From positions 1 through 64,000 of the forward strand of contig CACXJE010000002.1 of NCBI GenBank assembly GCA_902767915.1: DNA of 64,000 nucleotides, written 5' to 3'. Within the stretch, counting starts at the first letter, position 1; each line of letters begins with the position of its first letter. Under the pieces are notes generated by a model. That model saw nothing but the letters and a program-made list of their open reading frames with translations, did no database searches and was not told where the DNA came from. Positions 33,551 through 42,189 of this stretch are shown piece after piece. Made by a program: the position numbers and the translations under genes. Source of the stretch: Oscillospiraceae bacterium (GTDB lineage: Bacteria > Bacillota > Clostridia > Oscillospirales > Oscillospiraceae).

Positions 33551-34852
33551 TTGTTCCGCAAAGACAATAAATATTTTGCGCTGGGCGTCACGCTCTTGCT
33601 GGTCATTATCATCAGCATTTTGTTCTATGTGCTGCTGACGAATATCGGTATCGTATACGGCGCAGTCCTGGACTTGCTGGACATCTGCTCCTCCGTGATT
33701 TACGGCTTTGCCTTTGCCTACATCATGAATCCTGTCATGATGGCCACGGAAAAGATCGTAAAAAAGCTCTTTGGCAGGGCAAACATCACCGAGCGGGGCC
33801 TGAAAAAGCTCAGCCGCGCCATCGGTGTTACCGTAGCATTGATCGTGTTCATTGCTGTGGTCTACGGCTTGATCGCCATGGTGGTCCCGGAGCTTGTAGA
33901 ATCTCTGAAGGATCTGGATCCCGAGGATATTTATGATACGGCCAATAACCTCATCAACAAGCTGGTGAAGGGCACCCGACTCAGCAATTGGTTCAAGACC
34001 CGGGATCCCCTGAAGTATCTGTTCAACTGGCTCACCAAGGAGCGAGACTGGGCCAATACTGTAAACGTGGCCTTTAACGAGGTCTACGGCTGGGGCAAGA
34101 CCATCTTCAATATGCTGATCGGTATCGTGGTTGCCATCTACCTTCTGATCTCCAAGGAACGGTTCATCTCCCAGGCCAAGAAGCTTGTGGTCTCCATGTT
34201 CAAGCCGAAGCGGGCGAACCGGATTCTGGAAATCTCCCGGCTGACCAACCAGAGCCTCGGCGGATTCTTTGTGGGCAAGCTGATCGACTCTCTGATCATC
34301 GGTGTGATTTCCTATGTGGGCATGCTGATTCTCGACCTGCCGTATCCGCTGATCGCCTCCGTCTTTGTGGGCCTGACCAACATTATCCCCTTCTTCGGGC
34401 CTCTGATCGGCATTGTGATCGGCGGTGTACTGATCGTCCTCAAGAGTCCCATCGATGCGCTGTATTTCGTAATCTTTGAGCTGCTGCTGCAGCAGGTGGA
34501 CGGCAATATCATCGGGCCCCGGATCCTCGGCGGCAAGCTGGGTATTTCCGATTTCTGGGTCCTGGTTTCCATCACGGTGTTCGGCGGATTGTTCGGCTTC
34601 CCGGGCATGCTGCTGGGCGTTCCGGTCTTTACGGTGATTTATACGCTGATCACACAGGCTGTGAATTCCGCGCTGAAGAAGAAAAAGCAGCCGCTGGATT
34701 CCGATGCCTACTATCGGATCATAACCGTAGAGGATCTGGAGCTGTACCGAAAGGATTATCACGATTCAACGGTCTTCTACAGCGGAGACACCTATGAGGT
34801 GGAATACGATCCGGATGACGATTTCGAATACGAGCTTCCGGACGGACAGTAG
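33551..34852 (+). CDS. AI-2E/YdiK-family transporter
   Basis: 433 aa from the TTG at 33551, which has AAGGAGGGG 6 bases upstream; the in-frame TTG at 33521 has no such site. About eight membrane helices with the family pattern: two N-terminal helices, a soluble region (110-190), then four helices including LPYPLIASVFVGLTNIIPFFGPLIG and QQVDGNIIGPRILGGKLGISDFWVL, both typical of the AI-2E transporter family. Members export autoinducer-2, act in ion antiport or have no assigned substrate. The C-terminal 60 residues are a charged Asp/Glu/Tyr tail (YDPDDDFEYELPDGQ) outside the family core. Confidence 0.88.
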   Translation: MFRKDNKYFALGVTLLLVIIISILFYVLLTNIGIVYGAVLDLLDICSSVIYGFAFAYIMNPVMMATEKIVKKLFGRANITERGLKKLSRAIGVTVALIVFIAVVYGLIAMVVPELVESLKDLDPEDIYDTANNLINKLVKGTRLSNWFKTRDPLKYLFNWLTKERDWANTVNVAFNEVYGWGKTIFNMLIGIVVAIYLLISKERFISQAKKLVVSMFKPKRANRILEISRLTNQSLGGFFVGKLIDSLIIGVISYVGMLILDLPYPLIASVFVGLTNIIPFFGPLIGIVIGGVLIVLKSPIDALYFVIFELLLQQVDGNIIGPRILGGKLGISDFWVLVSITVFGGLFGFPGMLLGVPVFTVIYTLITQAVNSALKKKKQPLDSDAYYRIITVEDLELYRKDYHDSTVFYSGDTYEVEYDPDDDFEYELPDGQ

Positions 34853-34868
34853 TATGGTTTATAGACAG

Positions 34869-34909
34869 AAAAGGCCGGCGCTTCCGACAGGTTCGCCAGC
34901 CTTTTTTCT
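34869..34909 (+). terminator. Terminator after the AI-2E family gene
   Basis: AAAAGGC-GGCG and CGCC-GCCTTTTTT with a 13-nt loop and one mismatch. It is placed 17 bases after the stop. Confidence 0.8.
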
Positions 34910-34936
34910 ACCCGCCTTTTGATGAAGGAGTAAATT

Positions 34937-36685
34937 ATGGAAGTTTTTCAGAATTTGGTCCGCGGCCCGGACGGTATCACTGTCCTTTCCGTGTGCTATC
35001 TGATTCTTCGGATCGCCATGCCGGTGATGGCAATGTTTATTATGATCCGATGCGGAAAGTCTCTGCTGGGCTTCCGGCGGGAGCCGGAGGTCTGGGCCTG
35101 GCTCCGGATGCCCACCGGCAATCTGCTGCCGGTGACCCATTGGGAGAATCTGATTGGCCGGAAAAAGACCGCGGACATCGTGCTGGATTTCGCCACGGTC
35201 TCAAAAAATCACGCAGTTCTGACCCGGAAGGACGACGGCAGCTGGAAGGTGACCAGCATCGGCGGCCGCGGCAATATTGAGGTCAACGGTACCCAGGTGA
35301 TGACCGGAAACGTGGAATACGGCGATACCATCAGTCTGGGCGGGCTGGAGCTGACTTTGGAGCCGGTCTCCAAGGAGGAAGCCCGGCTGCAGTCGGATGC
35401 CCGGACCAAGGCCGGGAAGGGGCACAGCCCCGGCCTGACCCTGGTTCTGCTGACGCTGTTCCAGATGATGGTCGTGACGGCCTTTGTGATGTACCCCACG
35501 GAGCATCGGAACACGATTCTGACCGCCTACGGGATTCTGGTGGGTGTGGAATGGACGCTGTTTATCGGCCAAAAGCTGATCAAGCGCAGCGGCTTCGAGG
35601 TGGAAACGGTGGCCTTCTTCCTGATGACCATCGGCCTGGGCGTTGCGGCTTCTGCAAATCCCGCGAATATGTTTAAGCAGCTGATTTCCATGGGAATCGG
35701 CTTGGTGATTTTCCTGGTTCTCGGCGTTTTTCTCCGGAATCTGGACAAGGCCAAAAAGCTCCGCTACGTGGCAGCCATCGCCGGCATCGTGCTGCTGGCA
35801 GCAAACCTGGTGCTGGGCAGAAACATCAACGGCTCCCGCAACTGGATCTATATCGGCAGCTTTTCCATTCAGCCCTCGGAGCTGGTGAAGATCTGCTTCG
35901 TCCTGGCCGGCGCCTCCACCATGGACCAGATCGTTACCCGAAAGAACCTGCTGTCCTTCGTGATCTATACCGCCTTTATCGGCGGCTGCCTGGTGGTGCT
36001 GAATGACTTCGGCACAGCGGCTGTCTTCTTTGTGGGCTTCCTGGCCATCGCGTTTCTGCGTTCCAGCAGCTACCCCAACGTGGCGCTGATCTTCGTGGGT
36101 ATCGGCCTGGCGGCGGTAATGGTATTGACGGCTGTGCTGGCCATCCGGAACATCCCCCATGTACAGGAGCGTTTCTCCGGCTACGGGCACATCTGGAGCC
36201 ACGTCTATGACAACAAGGGCTACCAGCAGACCCGGTCTCTGATTTGTATCGCCTCCGGCGGCATCTTCGGCCTCGGCCTTGGCCGCGGCTGGATGCAGGT
36301 CATGGCAGGCGCAGGCGCGTCGGATACGGACCTGGTGTTTGCCTTTGTTTCCGAGGAATGGGGCCTGCTGATGGCCTGTATGATGGTTGTTGCCCTGGCT
36401 TTTCTCGGCCTTTTTGTGGCCCGGTCGGCAAAGGTGGGCCGCAGCAGCTTCTATACCATCGGCGCCACGGCAGCCATCTCCATGCTGCTGGTGCAGGCAA
36501 TGCTGAACTTCTTCGGCACGGTGGACTTTTTGCCTCTGACCGGCGTGACCTTCCCCTTTGTATCCAACGGCGGATCCAGTATGATGTGCTGCTGGGGCCT
36601 TCTGGCCTTCATCAAGGCCTGTGATACCCGGCAGAATGCCAGCTTTGCCGTGAAGCTTTCGGAGAAGGAGGTGGAGAAGGCGTGA
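34937..36685 (+). CDS. FHA-domain/FtsW-RodA fusion (lipid II polymerase, SEDS family)
   Basis: 582 aa with GAAGGAG upstream. One N-terminal helix (15-42) is followed by a cytosolic FHA domain (about 70-145: NLIGRKKTADIVLDFATVSKNHAVL, GRGNIEVNGTQV, YGDTISLGGLELTL), which binds phosphothreonine peptides. The remainder (165-575) is a SEDS glycosyltransferase with about ten helices, including the NINGSRNWIYIGSFSIQPSELVKI block, the essential Asp region FGTAAVFFVGF and the C-terminal TGVTFPFVSNGGSSMM signature. SEDS proteins polymerise lipid II together with a transpeptidase, and the next gene encodes one. FHA suggests control by a Ser/Thr kinase; no kinase gene lies in the window. Confidence 0.93.
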   Translation: MEVFQNLVRGPDGITVLSVCYLILRIAMPVMAMFIMIRCGKSLLGFRREPEVWAWLRMPTGNLLPVTHWENLIGRKKTADIVLDFATVSKNHAVLTRKDDGSWKVTSIGGRGNIEVNGTQVMTGNVEYGDTISLGGLELTLEPVSKEEARLQSDARTKAGKGHSPGLTLVLLTLFQMMVVTAFVMYPTEHRNTILTAYGILVGVEWTLFIGQKLIKRSGFEVETVAFFLMTIGLGVAASANPANMFKQLISMGIGLVIFLVLGVFLRNLDKAKKLRYVAAIAGIVLLAANLVLGRNINGSRNWIYIGSFSIQPSELVKICFVLAGASTMDQIVTRKNLLSFVIYTAFIGGCLVVLNDFGTAAVFFVGFLAIAFLRSSSYPNVALIFVGIGLAAVMVLTAVLAIRNIPHVQERFSGYGHIWSHVYDNKGYQQTRSLICIASGGIFGLGLGRGWMQVMAGAGASDTDLVFAFVSEEWGLLMACMMVVALAFLGLFVARSAKVGRSSFYTIGATAAISMLLVQAMLNFFGTVDFLPLTGVTFPFVSNGGSSMMCCWGLLAFIKACDTRQNASFAVKLSEKEVEKA

Positions 36686-38046
36686 AAAACACCGCAAGCC
36701 GCTCCAAGTTTGTCCTGGTCTTGGCGGGGATCCTGCTGTTCGGCCTTCTGACCTTCGTGATCCGGTATTTCATGTTTGCCGACCGCTGGATCTCCCACTC
36801 CCATCGTTCCGGCACGGCCAGCATCCAGAAGGTGACGGATCGCAGCGGAACCGTGCTTTATGCTCCGAATGAAGACCAGGTTTACGCTAAGGACGCCATG
36901 GTCCGGAAGGCCGCCCTGCACCTGCTGGGCGACCGGGAGGAGCGGATCGACGCCCTGGCAATCAAGCAATATATTCCCCAGCTGGTGGGCTTTGACAAGC
37001 TCAACGGCACCTATGGCAACGAGGACGGGACCGGCATTTTGGAGCTGACCGTCGACGGCAGAATCGAAGCCGTCGCCCTCCAGGCCCTGAACGGGAAAAA
37101 GGGCACCGTTGGCGTGTACAACTATAAAACCGGCGAGATCCTTTGCGCGATTTCCTCTCCCACCTTCGACCCCTACGATCCGCCCGAGATCACCGACGCC
37201 AACGCCGAGCAGTATGAAGGCGCGTATCTGCATCGCTTTTTCAGCTACACTTATACGCCGGGGTCGATTTTCAAGCTGGTGACCGTGGCTGCCGCGCTGG
37301 AAAATGTTCCGGACATCACAGAACAGACCTTCACCTGCGAGGGCTATGTGTATGTAAACGGCGAGCGCATCAACTGCCAGGGCGGAAAGGCCCACGGGGA
37401 GCAGACCCTGGAGCAGGCTCTGGCAAATTCCTGCAACTGCGCCTTCGCGGAGATTACCCAACAGGTGGGGGCGAAGAACCTGATCAATAAGGTCCGGCAG
37501 ATCGGCCTCACGGAGTCCATGTTTGTGGATGGCTACTATACCAAAGCAGGCACCTTTGACAAGGCCTTCTCTGAGGCGAACAACCTGGCCTGGGCAGGCA
37601 TCGGACAGCATACCGATATGGTGAATCCCTGTCAGTATATGACCTATATGGGCGCCATTGCCAACGGCGGCAAGGCGGCCATGCCCTACCTGGTCTCCAG
37701 CGTGGAAAGCGGAGGCGCGCAGCGTTATAAGGCAAGGAGAACCTATACCAATTCCATGATCACCGGGTCTGCAGCAAGGGTATTGACCGAGATGATGCAC
37801 AATAACGTGGTGAAAATGTACGGCGCTGTGAATCTGCCCAACGTAGAGGTTTGCGCCAAATCCGGCACGGCCGAGCGGGCAGGCCATGAAAACACCGCCA
37901 CCTTCGCAGGCTTCATCAACGATGAACGCTATCCTCTGGCCTTTGTCGTGGTAGTGGAGGAGGGCGGTGCAGGCAGCGCCGCCTGCGCACCGATTGCCGC
38001 CGCCGTGCTGAAGCAGTGTATCAGTGTCCTGAACGAGGAATCATAA
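36682..38046 (+). CDS. Penicillin-binding protein, monofunctional transpeptidase (partner of FtsW)
   Basis: 454 aa, GTG start overlapping the FtsW stop (GTGA) with AGGAGGTGGAG upstream. Residues 9-31 form a signal anchor. A short dimerisation domain leads to the transpeptidase: YTPGSIFKL (SxxK, catalytic Ser), ANSCNCAF (SxN) and CAKSGTAE (KSGT). It is close to PbpA of actinobacteria, which is also encoded after RodA and FHA genes. It cross-links peptidoglycan. At 454 aa it is short for class B because the N-terminal domain is reduced. Confidence 0.92.
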   Translation: MKNTASRSKFVLVLAGILLFGLLTFVIRYFMFADRWISHSHRSGTASIQKVTDRSGTVLYAPNEDQVYAKDAMVRKAALHLLGDREERIDALAIKQYIPQLVGFDKLNGTYGNEDGTGILELTVDGRIEAVALQALNGKKGTVGVYNYKTGEILCAISSPTFDPYDPPEITDANAEQYEGAYLHRFFSYTYTPGSIFKLVTVAAALENVPDITEQTFTCEGYVYVNGERINCQGGKAHGEQTLEQALANSCNCAFAEITQQVGAKNLINKVRQIGLTESMFVDGYYTKAGTFDKAFSEANNLAWAGIGQHTDMVNPCQYMTYMGAIANGGKAAMPYLVSSVESGGAQRYKARRTYTNSMITGSAARVLTEMMHNNVVKMYGAVNLPNVEVCAKSGTAERAGHENTATFAGFINDERYPLAFVVVVEEGGAGSAACAPIAAAVLKQCISVLNEES

Positions 38047-38205
38047 TACTGTCCTTCAAAAGAGATCTTTAAGATCTTTGCGGCCAGATCTGTGCCATAC
38101 TTCGTTGTCGTCTTTGCCGGGCGCAAGCCCGCCTGCATCCTCTGCCTCGCCTGGCGCAAATCTGCCTCACAAATCATTTTATATCATTTTATCGAAGAAC
38201 AGTAT

Positions 38206-38266
38206 AAACACCCCCATGGGAGCGCCCATGGGGGTGTTTGGGCGGAGGGGGAACCTCCGCCCTTTT
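38206..38266. terminator. Two tandem terminators between convergent genes
   Basis: AAACACCCCCATGGG / CCCATGGGGGTGTTT (38206-38239) and GGGCGGAGG / CCTCCGCCC followed by TTTT (38240-38266). The first is symmetric and can also end the flotillin transcript. The 150 bases before it (38047-38200) hold only a short inverted repeat AAAGATCTTAAAGATC-type element and no gene. Confidence 0.85.
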
Positions 38267-38271
38267 CATAG

Positions 38272-39765
38272 TTATTCTTCTGTCTTGGCTTCCTCCAGAT
38301 GGATGTTGACAGGCTGTCCGGCGGCCAGCTTGCCGCCCAGGGCGCCCACCAGCAGGGACTTGATGTCCAGGCCCATGCCGGAGGCGAAGCCCTCGGTGAT
38401 CTGGGTGGTGGAGCCCACGATGTCGGAGATGAGCTTGGCGGAATTGCCCTCGCCGTACATGGTGATCTTGTCCACCTTCGACAGAGGCTCGGCCACGTTC
38501 TTGGCGATCTCGGGCAGGGCGTTCATCACCATCTCGATGACGGCAGCCTCTCCGTACTTTTTCATGGCCTCTGCCTTCCTGTCGATGCCCTCGGCCTCGG
38601 CCACAGCCTTGGCCCGGATGGCGGCAGCCTCCGCCTCGCCCACGGCCTTGATGCCCTCGGCCTCCTGCTCCTTGGCGAAGCGTACAGCCTCGGCCTTTAC
38701 CCGCTGGGCCTGGGCGGCCTGCTCCTGCTCGTAGCGCTCGGCCTCCGCGTCCTTCTGGCGGCGGAACAGGTCCGCCTCCGCCTCCTGGCGCTGGCGATAG
38801 AGCTCTGCGTCAGCCTTGGCGCGAATCTCTGCGTCCAGGGTCTGCTTGGTAACCTCTACGTTTTGCTTTTTCAGCTCCGCGTCCCGCTCTGCCTTTGCAA
38901 TCTGGGCGTTTACGGTGGCGGTCTGGATGGACTTTTGCTGCTCCTGCTTCTGGATTTCATAGGCGGCGTCGGCCTCTGCCTTCTTGGTGTCGGCTTCCAC
39001 CTTCAGCTCTGCCTGCTTGATGGCCAGCTCGTTCTGGCGCTGCGCGATCTCCGTGTCCGCCAGCACCCGGGCGTCGTTGGCAGCCTTGTCTGCCTCGGCC
39101 TGGGCAATCGCCACGTCCCGGTCCGCCTGGGCCTTGGCGATGGCGGCGTTCTTCTTGATGAGGGAGGTGTTGTCCGCGCCCAGATCCCGGATCAGCCCGT
39201 TCTCGTCGGTGACGTTCTGGATGTTGCAGGAAAGAATTTCAATGCCCAGCTTGTCCATGTCCTTGGCGGCCTTCATCATCACCTGGTCGGAGAAGGAATC
39301 CCGGTCGGTGTTGATGTCCTTCAGCGACAGGGTGCCGATGATCTCACGCATATTGCCCTGGAGGGAATCCTGGAGCTCGGCAGCGATCTTTTCGGGGCGC
39401 ATGTTCAGGAAGTTCTTGGCGGCCAGCTTGATGCCCTCGGCGGAGTTCGCAATCCGAACCTTTGCCACGGCGTCCACGTTGACATTGATGAAATCATTGG
39501 TGGGGACGGACTGCTCGGTTTTGATGTCCACGGTCATCTGCCCAAGATAGAGCTTGTCCAGACGCTCGAAGAAGGGGACCTTGATCCCGGCCCGGCCCAC
39601 CAGGATCCGGCTGTCCTTTTTCAGACCGGAGATGATGTAGGCCTGATCGGGGGGAGACTTGACGTAGCCTGTCAGCAGTATGACGGCGATCAGAACGGCC
39701 AGGATGATGATTGGCAGGATCGGAAGGATCCCGGTGAATCCGGAGACAAGAAATAGTGCCTGCAT
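38272..39765 (-). CDS. Flotillin-family membrane-domain protein
   Basis: 497 aa, ATG preceded by AAGGAGGAAACAACC. Residues 8-34 (SGFTGILPILPIIILAVLIAVILLTG) are a membrane helix. The SPFH/band 7 domain spans about 35-200 (YIISGLKKDSRILVGRAGIKVPFFERLDKLYLGQMTVDIKTEQ). A long Glu/Ala/Lys coiled coil (200-410) of the AEADKAANDARVLADTE type follows, and the end (IEMVMNALPEIAKNVAEPLSKVDKITMYG) is the flotillin C-terminal motif. Flotillins scaffold lipid-raft-like domains and affect kinase and protease complexes. NfeD, its usual operon partner, is absent. A manganese riboswitch precedes it. Confidence 0.93.
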   Translation of the reverse strand: MQALFLVSGFTGILPILPIIILAVLIAVILLTGYVKSPPDQAYIISGLKKDSRILVGRAGIKVPFFERLDKLYLGQMTVDIKTEQSVPTNDFINVNVDAVAKVRIANSAEGIKLAAKNFLNMRPEKIAAELQDSLQGNMREIIGTLSLKDINTDRDSFSDQVMMKAAKDMDKLGIEILSCNIQNVTDENGLIRDLGADNTSLIKKNAAIAKAQADRDVAIAQAEADKAANDARVLADTEIAQRQNELAIKQAELKVEADTKKAEADAAYEIQKQEQQKSIQTATVNAQIAKAERDAELKKQNVEVTKQTLDAEIRAKADAELYRQRQEAEADLFRRQKDAEAERYEQEQAAQAQRVKAEAVRFAKEQEAEGIKAVGEAEAAAIRAKAVAEAEGIDRKAEAMKKYGEAAVIEMVMNALPEIAKNVAEPLSKVDKITMYGEGNSAKLISDIVGSTTQITEGFASGMGLDIKSLLVGALGGKLAAGQPVNIHLEEAKTEE

Positions 39766-39829
39766 GGTTGTTTCCTCCTTTTCTCAGTAGGTGGTGGATG
39801 GCTTCTGCCGATACTGCCTGAGGAAAAAC

Positions 39830-39864
39830 AAAAAACCCATGCACAGACCTGAGTCTGAACATGA
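39830..39864 (-). terminator. Expression-platform terminator of the flotillin leader
   Basis: On the minus strand: CATG-TT-CAGAC-TCAG-GTCTG-TG-CATG hairpin followed by GGTTTTTTGTTTTT. Its 5' CATG overlaps the 3' strand of aptamer stem P1 (ACTCATG). Forming P1 would remove part of the terminator, so ligand should turn transcription on. Confidence 0.8.
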
Positions 39865-39950
39865 GTCTCGTTTTTCAAAGCGTACCGGCTGCGGTGCAGC
39901 GTGATGACGGTTGCGCCTCCCCATCCGGGGAACTACTCCCTCAAAGGCAG
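39860..39950 (-). promoter_or_regulatory. yybP-ykoY manganese riboswitch upstream of flotillin
   Basis: Minus-strand RNA shows the hallmarks of the class in order: TTTGAGGGAGTAG at the 5' side (P1 plus GGAGTAG), CCGTCATCACG (the CGTCA loop), CCGCAGCCGGTACGC in the second arm and AAAAACGAGACTC at the 3' side (ACGAGAC and return of P1: TGAG/CTCA). In known members two coaxial arms meet and bind Mn2+ between the CGTCA loop and the P1-side loop. Known targets are mntP, terC/alx-like and P-type ATPase genes; here the only downstream gene is flotillin. The call rests on motif matching by eye. Confidence 0.82.
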
Positions 39951-39967
39951 TATCAACTTGTGTCCCT

Positions 39968-39995
39968 ATTATACCACAAGGGGCCGCCCTGTCAA
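39968..39995 (-). promoter_or_regulatory. Promoter of the riboswitch-flotillin unit
   Basis: On the minus strand: TTGACA (39990-39995), 16-bp spacer, TATAAT (39968-39973), both perfect. The predicted start at about 39961 is about 13 bases before the aptamer. Confidence 0.88.
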
Positions 39996-40132
39996 GGGGG
40001 TACGCAAAATATTTTTACACAGCCGGAAGCGCGTTTTCACCGGTTTTCAAAAAAAGGATTGCATACCATACTGCTTTTGTGTTTTAATAAAACAAAGAGA
40101 AACGCAGAAAAAACAGGGGAGGAGGAGACCGG

Positions 40133-41122
40133 ATGGAGAACCTGCACAAGATCTACCACCGAAGCGTGCCGCCGATTCTGGCGGAGCTGGCGGCAACACC
40201 ACCCATGGAGCGTCTGCGGCAGGTGGGGATGAACTGCGGCTGCGAGTACACCGCCTTTCCCCGGTTCCAACGGGGTAGAAGCTACAACCGCTTGTTGCAC
40301 AGCCTGGGGGTCGGCCTCATCGTCTGGCACTTCACAGAGGATCCCGCCCAGGCGGCAGCGGGACTTCTGCACGACGTCGCAACGCCGACCTTTGCCCATG
40401 TGGTGGACTTTCTCCGGGGGGACTATCTGACCCAGGAGGCCACGGAGGCGGGGACCGAGGCCAGAATTGCCGACGCACCGGAAATACAGGCGATCCTGAA
40501 AAAATACGGTTTGTCCACCGCTGCGGTGTCGGATTACCATCTCTATCCCATTGCCGACAATGACAGCCCGAAGCTTTCCGCGGACCGGCTGGAATACACC
40601 CTGGGCAACGCTTTGAACTACGGCTTTCTGACCGCCGCGGAAATCCGGGGAATCTACGAAGCTCTGACGGTGGCCTTGAATGCGGAAGGCGTCCCGGAGC
40701 TCTGCTTCCGAAGCCCGGAGACAGGGATCCGGTTTGCCCGGGTGGCCCTGGCCTGTGCCAAGGTCTATGTCTCCGATGAGGACCGGTATGCTATGCAGGC
40801 CCTGTGCGAGCTTCTGAGGGAAGCGGTGGGAGCCGGGATCTTGTCAGAGAAGGATCTCTACGGCACAGAACCGCAGCTGATCGGAAAACTGACCGCTTCG
40901 CCGCTTGCACCGCAATGGAGCCGGTTCTGCGGTCTGTCCCGGATCTTCCGGGCGGAAACCCCGCCGGACAGTCGCCCCTGGCGGCAGATCCCTGCCAAAA
41001 AGCGCCGGATCGATCCCCTGGTGGCTGGCCTGGGGAGAGCTTCCCGCCTGGATCCGCAGTTCGCCGCGGAGCTGGAGGCGTTTTCAGAGGCTTCGCAAGA
41101 GGCCTGGATCCTGGCAGAATAA
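40133..41122 (+). CDS. HD-domain phosphohydrolase
   Basis: 329 aa; GGGGAGGAGGAG precedes the ATG. Metal-binding HD pattern: RLLHSLGVG (first His), LLHDVATPTFAHVVD (the HD doublet) and LSADRLEYT (last Asp). The layout resembles dNTPase/SpoT-like HD proteins acting on nucleotides or their polyphosphates. The C-terminus (280-329) is basic then acidic. It is divergent from flotillin. A TTGCAT/TTTTAA pair at 40059-40087 is a possible promoter. Confidence 0.8.
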   Translation: MENLHKIYHRSVPPILAELAATPPMERLRQVGMNCGCEYTAFPRFQRGRSYNRLLHSLGVGLIVWHFTEDPAQAAAGLLHDVATPTFAHVVDFLRGDYLTQEATEAGTEARIADAPEIQAILKKYGLSTAAVSDYHLYPIADNDSPKLSADRLEYTLGNALNYGFLTAAEIRGIYEALTVALNAEGVPELCFRSPETGIRFARVALACAKVYVSDEDRYAMQALCELLREAVGAGILSEKDLYGTEPQLIGKLTASPLAPQWSRFCGLSRIFRAETPPDSRPWRQIPAKKRRIDPLVAGLGRASRLDPQFAAELEAFSEASQEAWILAE

Positions 41123-41149
41123 GTATTCGTCCTGAAAGAATGTTCTGAC

Positions 41150-41189
41150 AGGAAACCCCCGATTTATTTCGACAAATCGGGGGCTTCCT
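41150..41189 (+). terminator. Terminator after the HD gene
   Basis: AGGAAACCCCCGATTT / AAATCGGGGGCTTCCT, 16-bp stem with one mismatch and an 8-nt loop, no long T-run. Confidence 0.75.
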
Positions 41190-41190
41190 A

Positions 41191-41219
41191 TTGCATTGTC
41201 CGGAAAAATATGCGATAAT
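41191..41219 (+). promoter_or_regulatory. Promoter of the MscS gene
   Basis: TTGCAT (41191-41196), 17-bp spacer, GATAAT (41214-41219). Confidence 0.6.
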
Positions 41220-41274
41220 AGAACCGAGCCCGGAAAAGCATTCCAATCATAAGAATTATAGGAGGTTGCGTATT

Positions 41275-42144
41275 ATGAACCGCATCAAGCATTTGATCAA
41301 GCTGATTCTCTTCGGCGTCATAGCGGCGGTCCTGTTTGTCCTCGGCTCGGGAAAGGGCATGTCTGTCAGCACTGCCTCGATCGGTTGGAACCGATTCGGA
41401 AAAATTGTTCTCGTGGTTTCCCTCACCCTTGCGCTGGAGCATCTGGTGCTTCTGGGCATGAGCTTTCTCAAGCCCCGGGGCCACAGAGCCCGCACCCTGG
41501 TGACGCTGATTTCCAATTTGCTTCGTTACCTGGTCGCCATCGTGATCCTGATCGGCGTTCTTTCGCTGCTGGAGGTCAATATGCCGACCATCCTCGCAGG
41601 CGTCGGAGTTGTCGCGCTGATCATAGGCTTCGGCGCAGAGAGTCTGATCACCGACGTGGTCACCGGCTTCTTCATTCTGATGGACAATCAGTATAACGTA
41701 GGTGACATCATCGAGGTGGGCGGCTTCCGGGGCACGGTCTCGGAGATCGGCATCCGCACTACCAGCCTGGTGGACACCGGCGGCAACGTCAAAATCATCA
41801 ACAACTCCGATATGAAGAATATCCTCAACCGCTCCGACAATACCTCCAAGGCCGTGGCGGATTTCCCCATACCCTATGAAACGAATCTGCCGGAGCTGGA
41901 GGCCAAGATTCCCATGCTGCTGGAGCGGATTTATCAGGACAACTTGGACGTCATGAAGGCAGCTCCGGTGTATCTCGGCGTCCAGGAGCTGGCCGACAGC
42001 GCCGTGGTGCTCCGCTTTGTGGTGGAGGTGGGTGAGTCCGATATCTATTCCGGCTCGAGACTTCTGAAGCACGACCTGTTTGTGGGCTTCCGGAAGCTGG
42101 GTGTGGAATGCCCCTTCACCCAGGTGGATATTCACAGCAAATAA
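41275..42144 (+). CDS. mscS: Small-conductance mechanosensitive channel (MscS family)
   Basis: 289 aa from the ATG at 41275 (ATAGGAGG upstream). Helices TM1 (8-25), TM2 (42-64) and TM3 (90-125) with the Gly/Ala-rich pore helix GVGVVALIIGFGAESLITDVVTGFFILMD. Then the beta domain (QYNVGDIIEVGGFRGTVSEIGIRTTSL) and the alpha/beta cap follow. It opens on membrane tension to release solutes on osmotic downshift. Confidence 0.93.
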   Translation: MNRIKHLIKLILFGVIAAVLFVLGSGKGMSVSTASIGWNRFGKIVLVVSLTLALEHLVLLGMSFLKPRGHRARTLVTLISNLLRYLVAIVILIGVLSLLEVNMPTILAGVGVVALIIGFGAESLITDVVTGFFILMDNQYNVGDIIEVGGFRGTVSEIGIRTTSLVDTGGNVKIINNSDMKNILNRSDNTSKAVADFPIPYETNLPELEAKIPMLLERIYQDNLDVMKAAPVYLGVQELADSAVVLRFVVEVGESDIYSGSRLLKHDLFVGFRKLGVECPFTQVDIHSK

Positions 42145-42189
42145 CCGTCCTTCGCCTGTTTGCGTTACGCACAGAAATGAGGGAACGAT

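Noticed and set aside
38299..39756. 485-codon plus-strand frame opposite flotillin
   Set aside because: Repetitive Leu/Gly/Val shadow of the Ala/Glu-rich coiled coil; no site or promoter.
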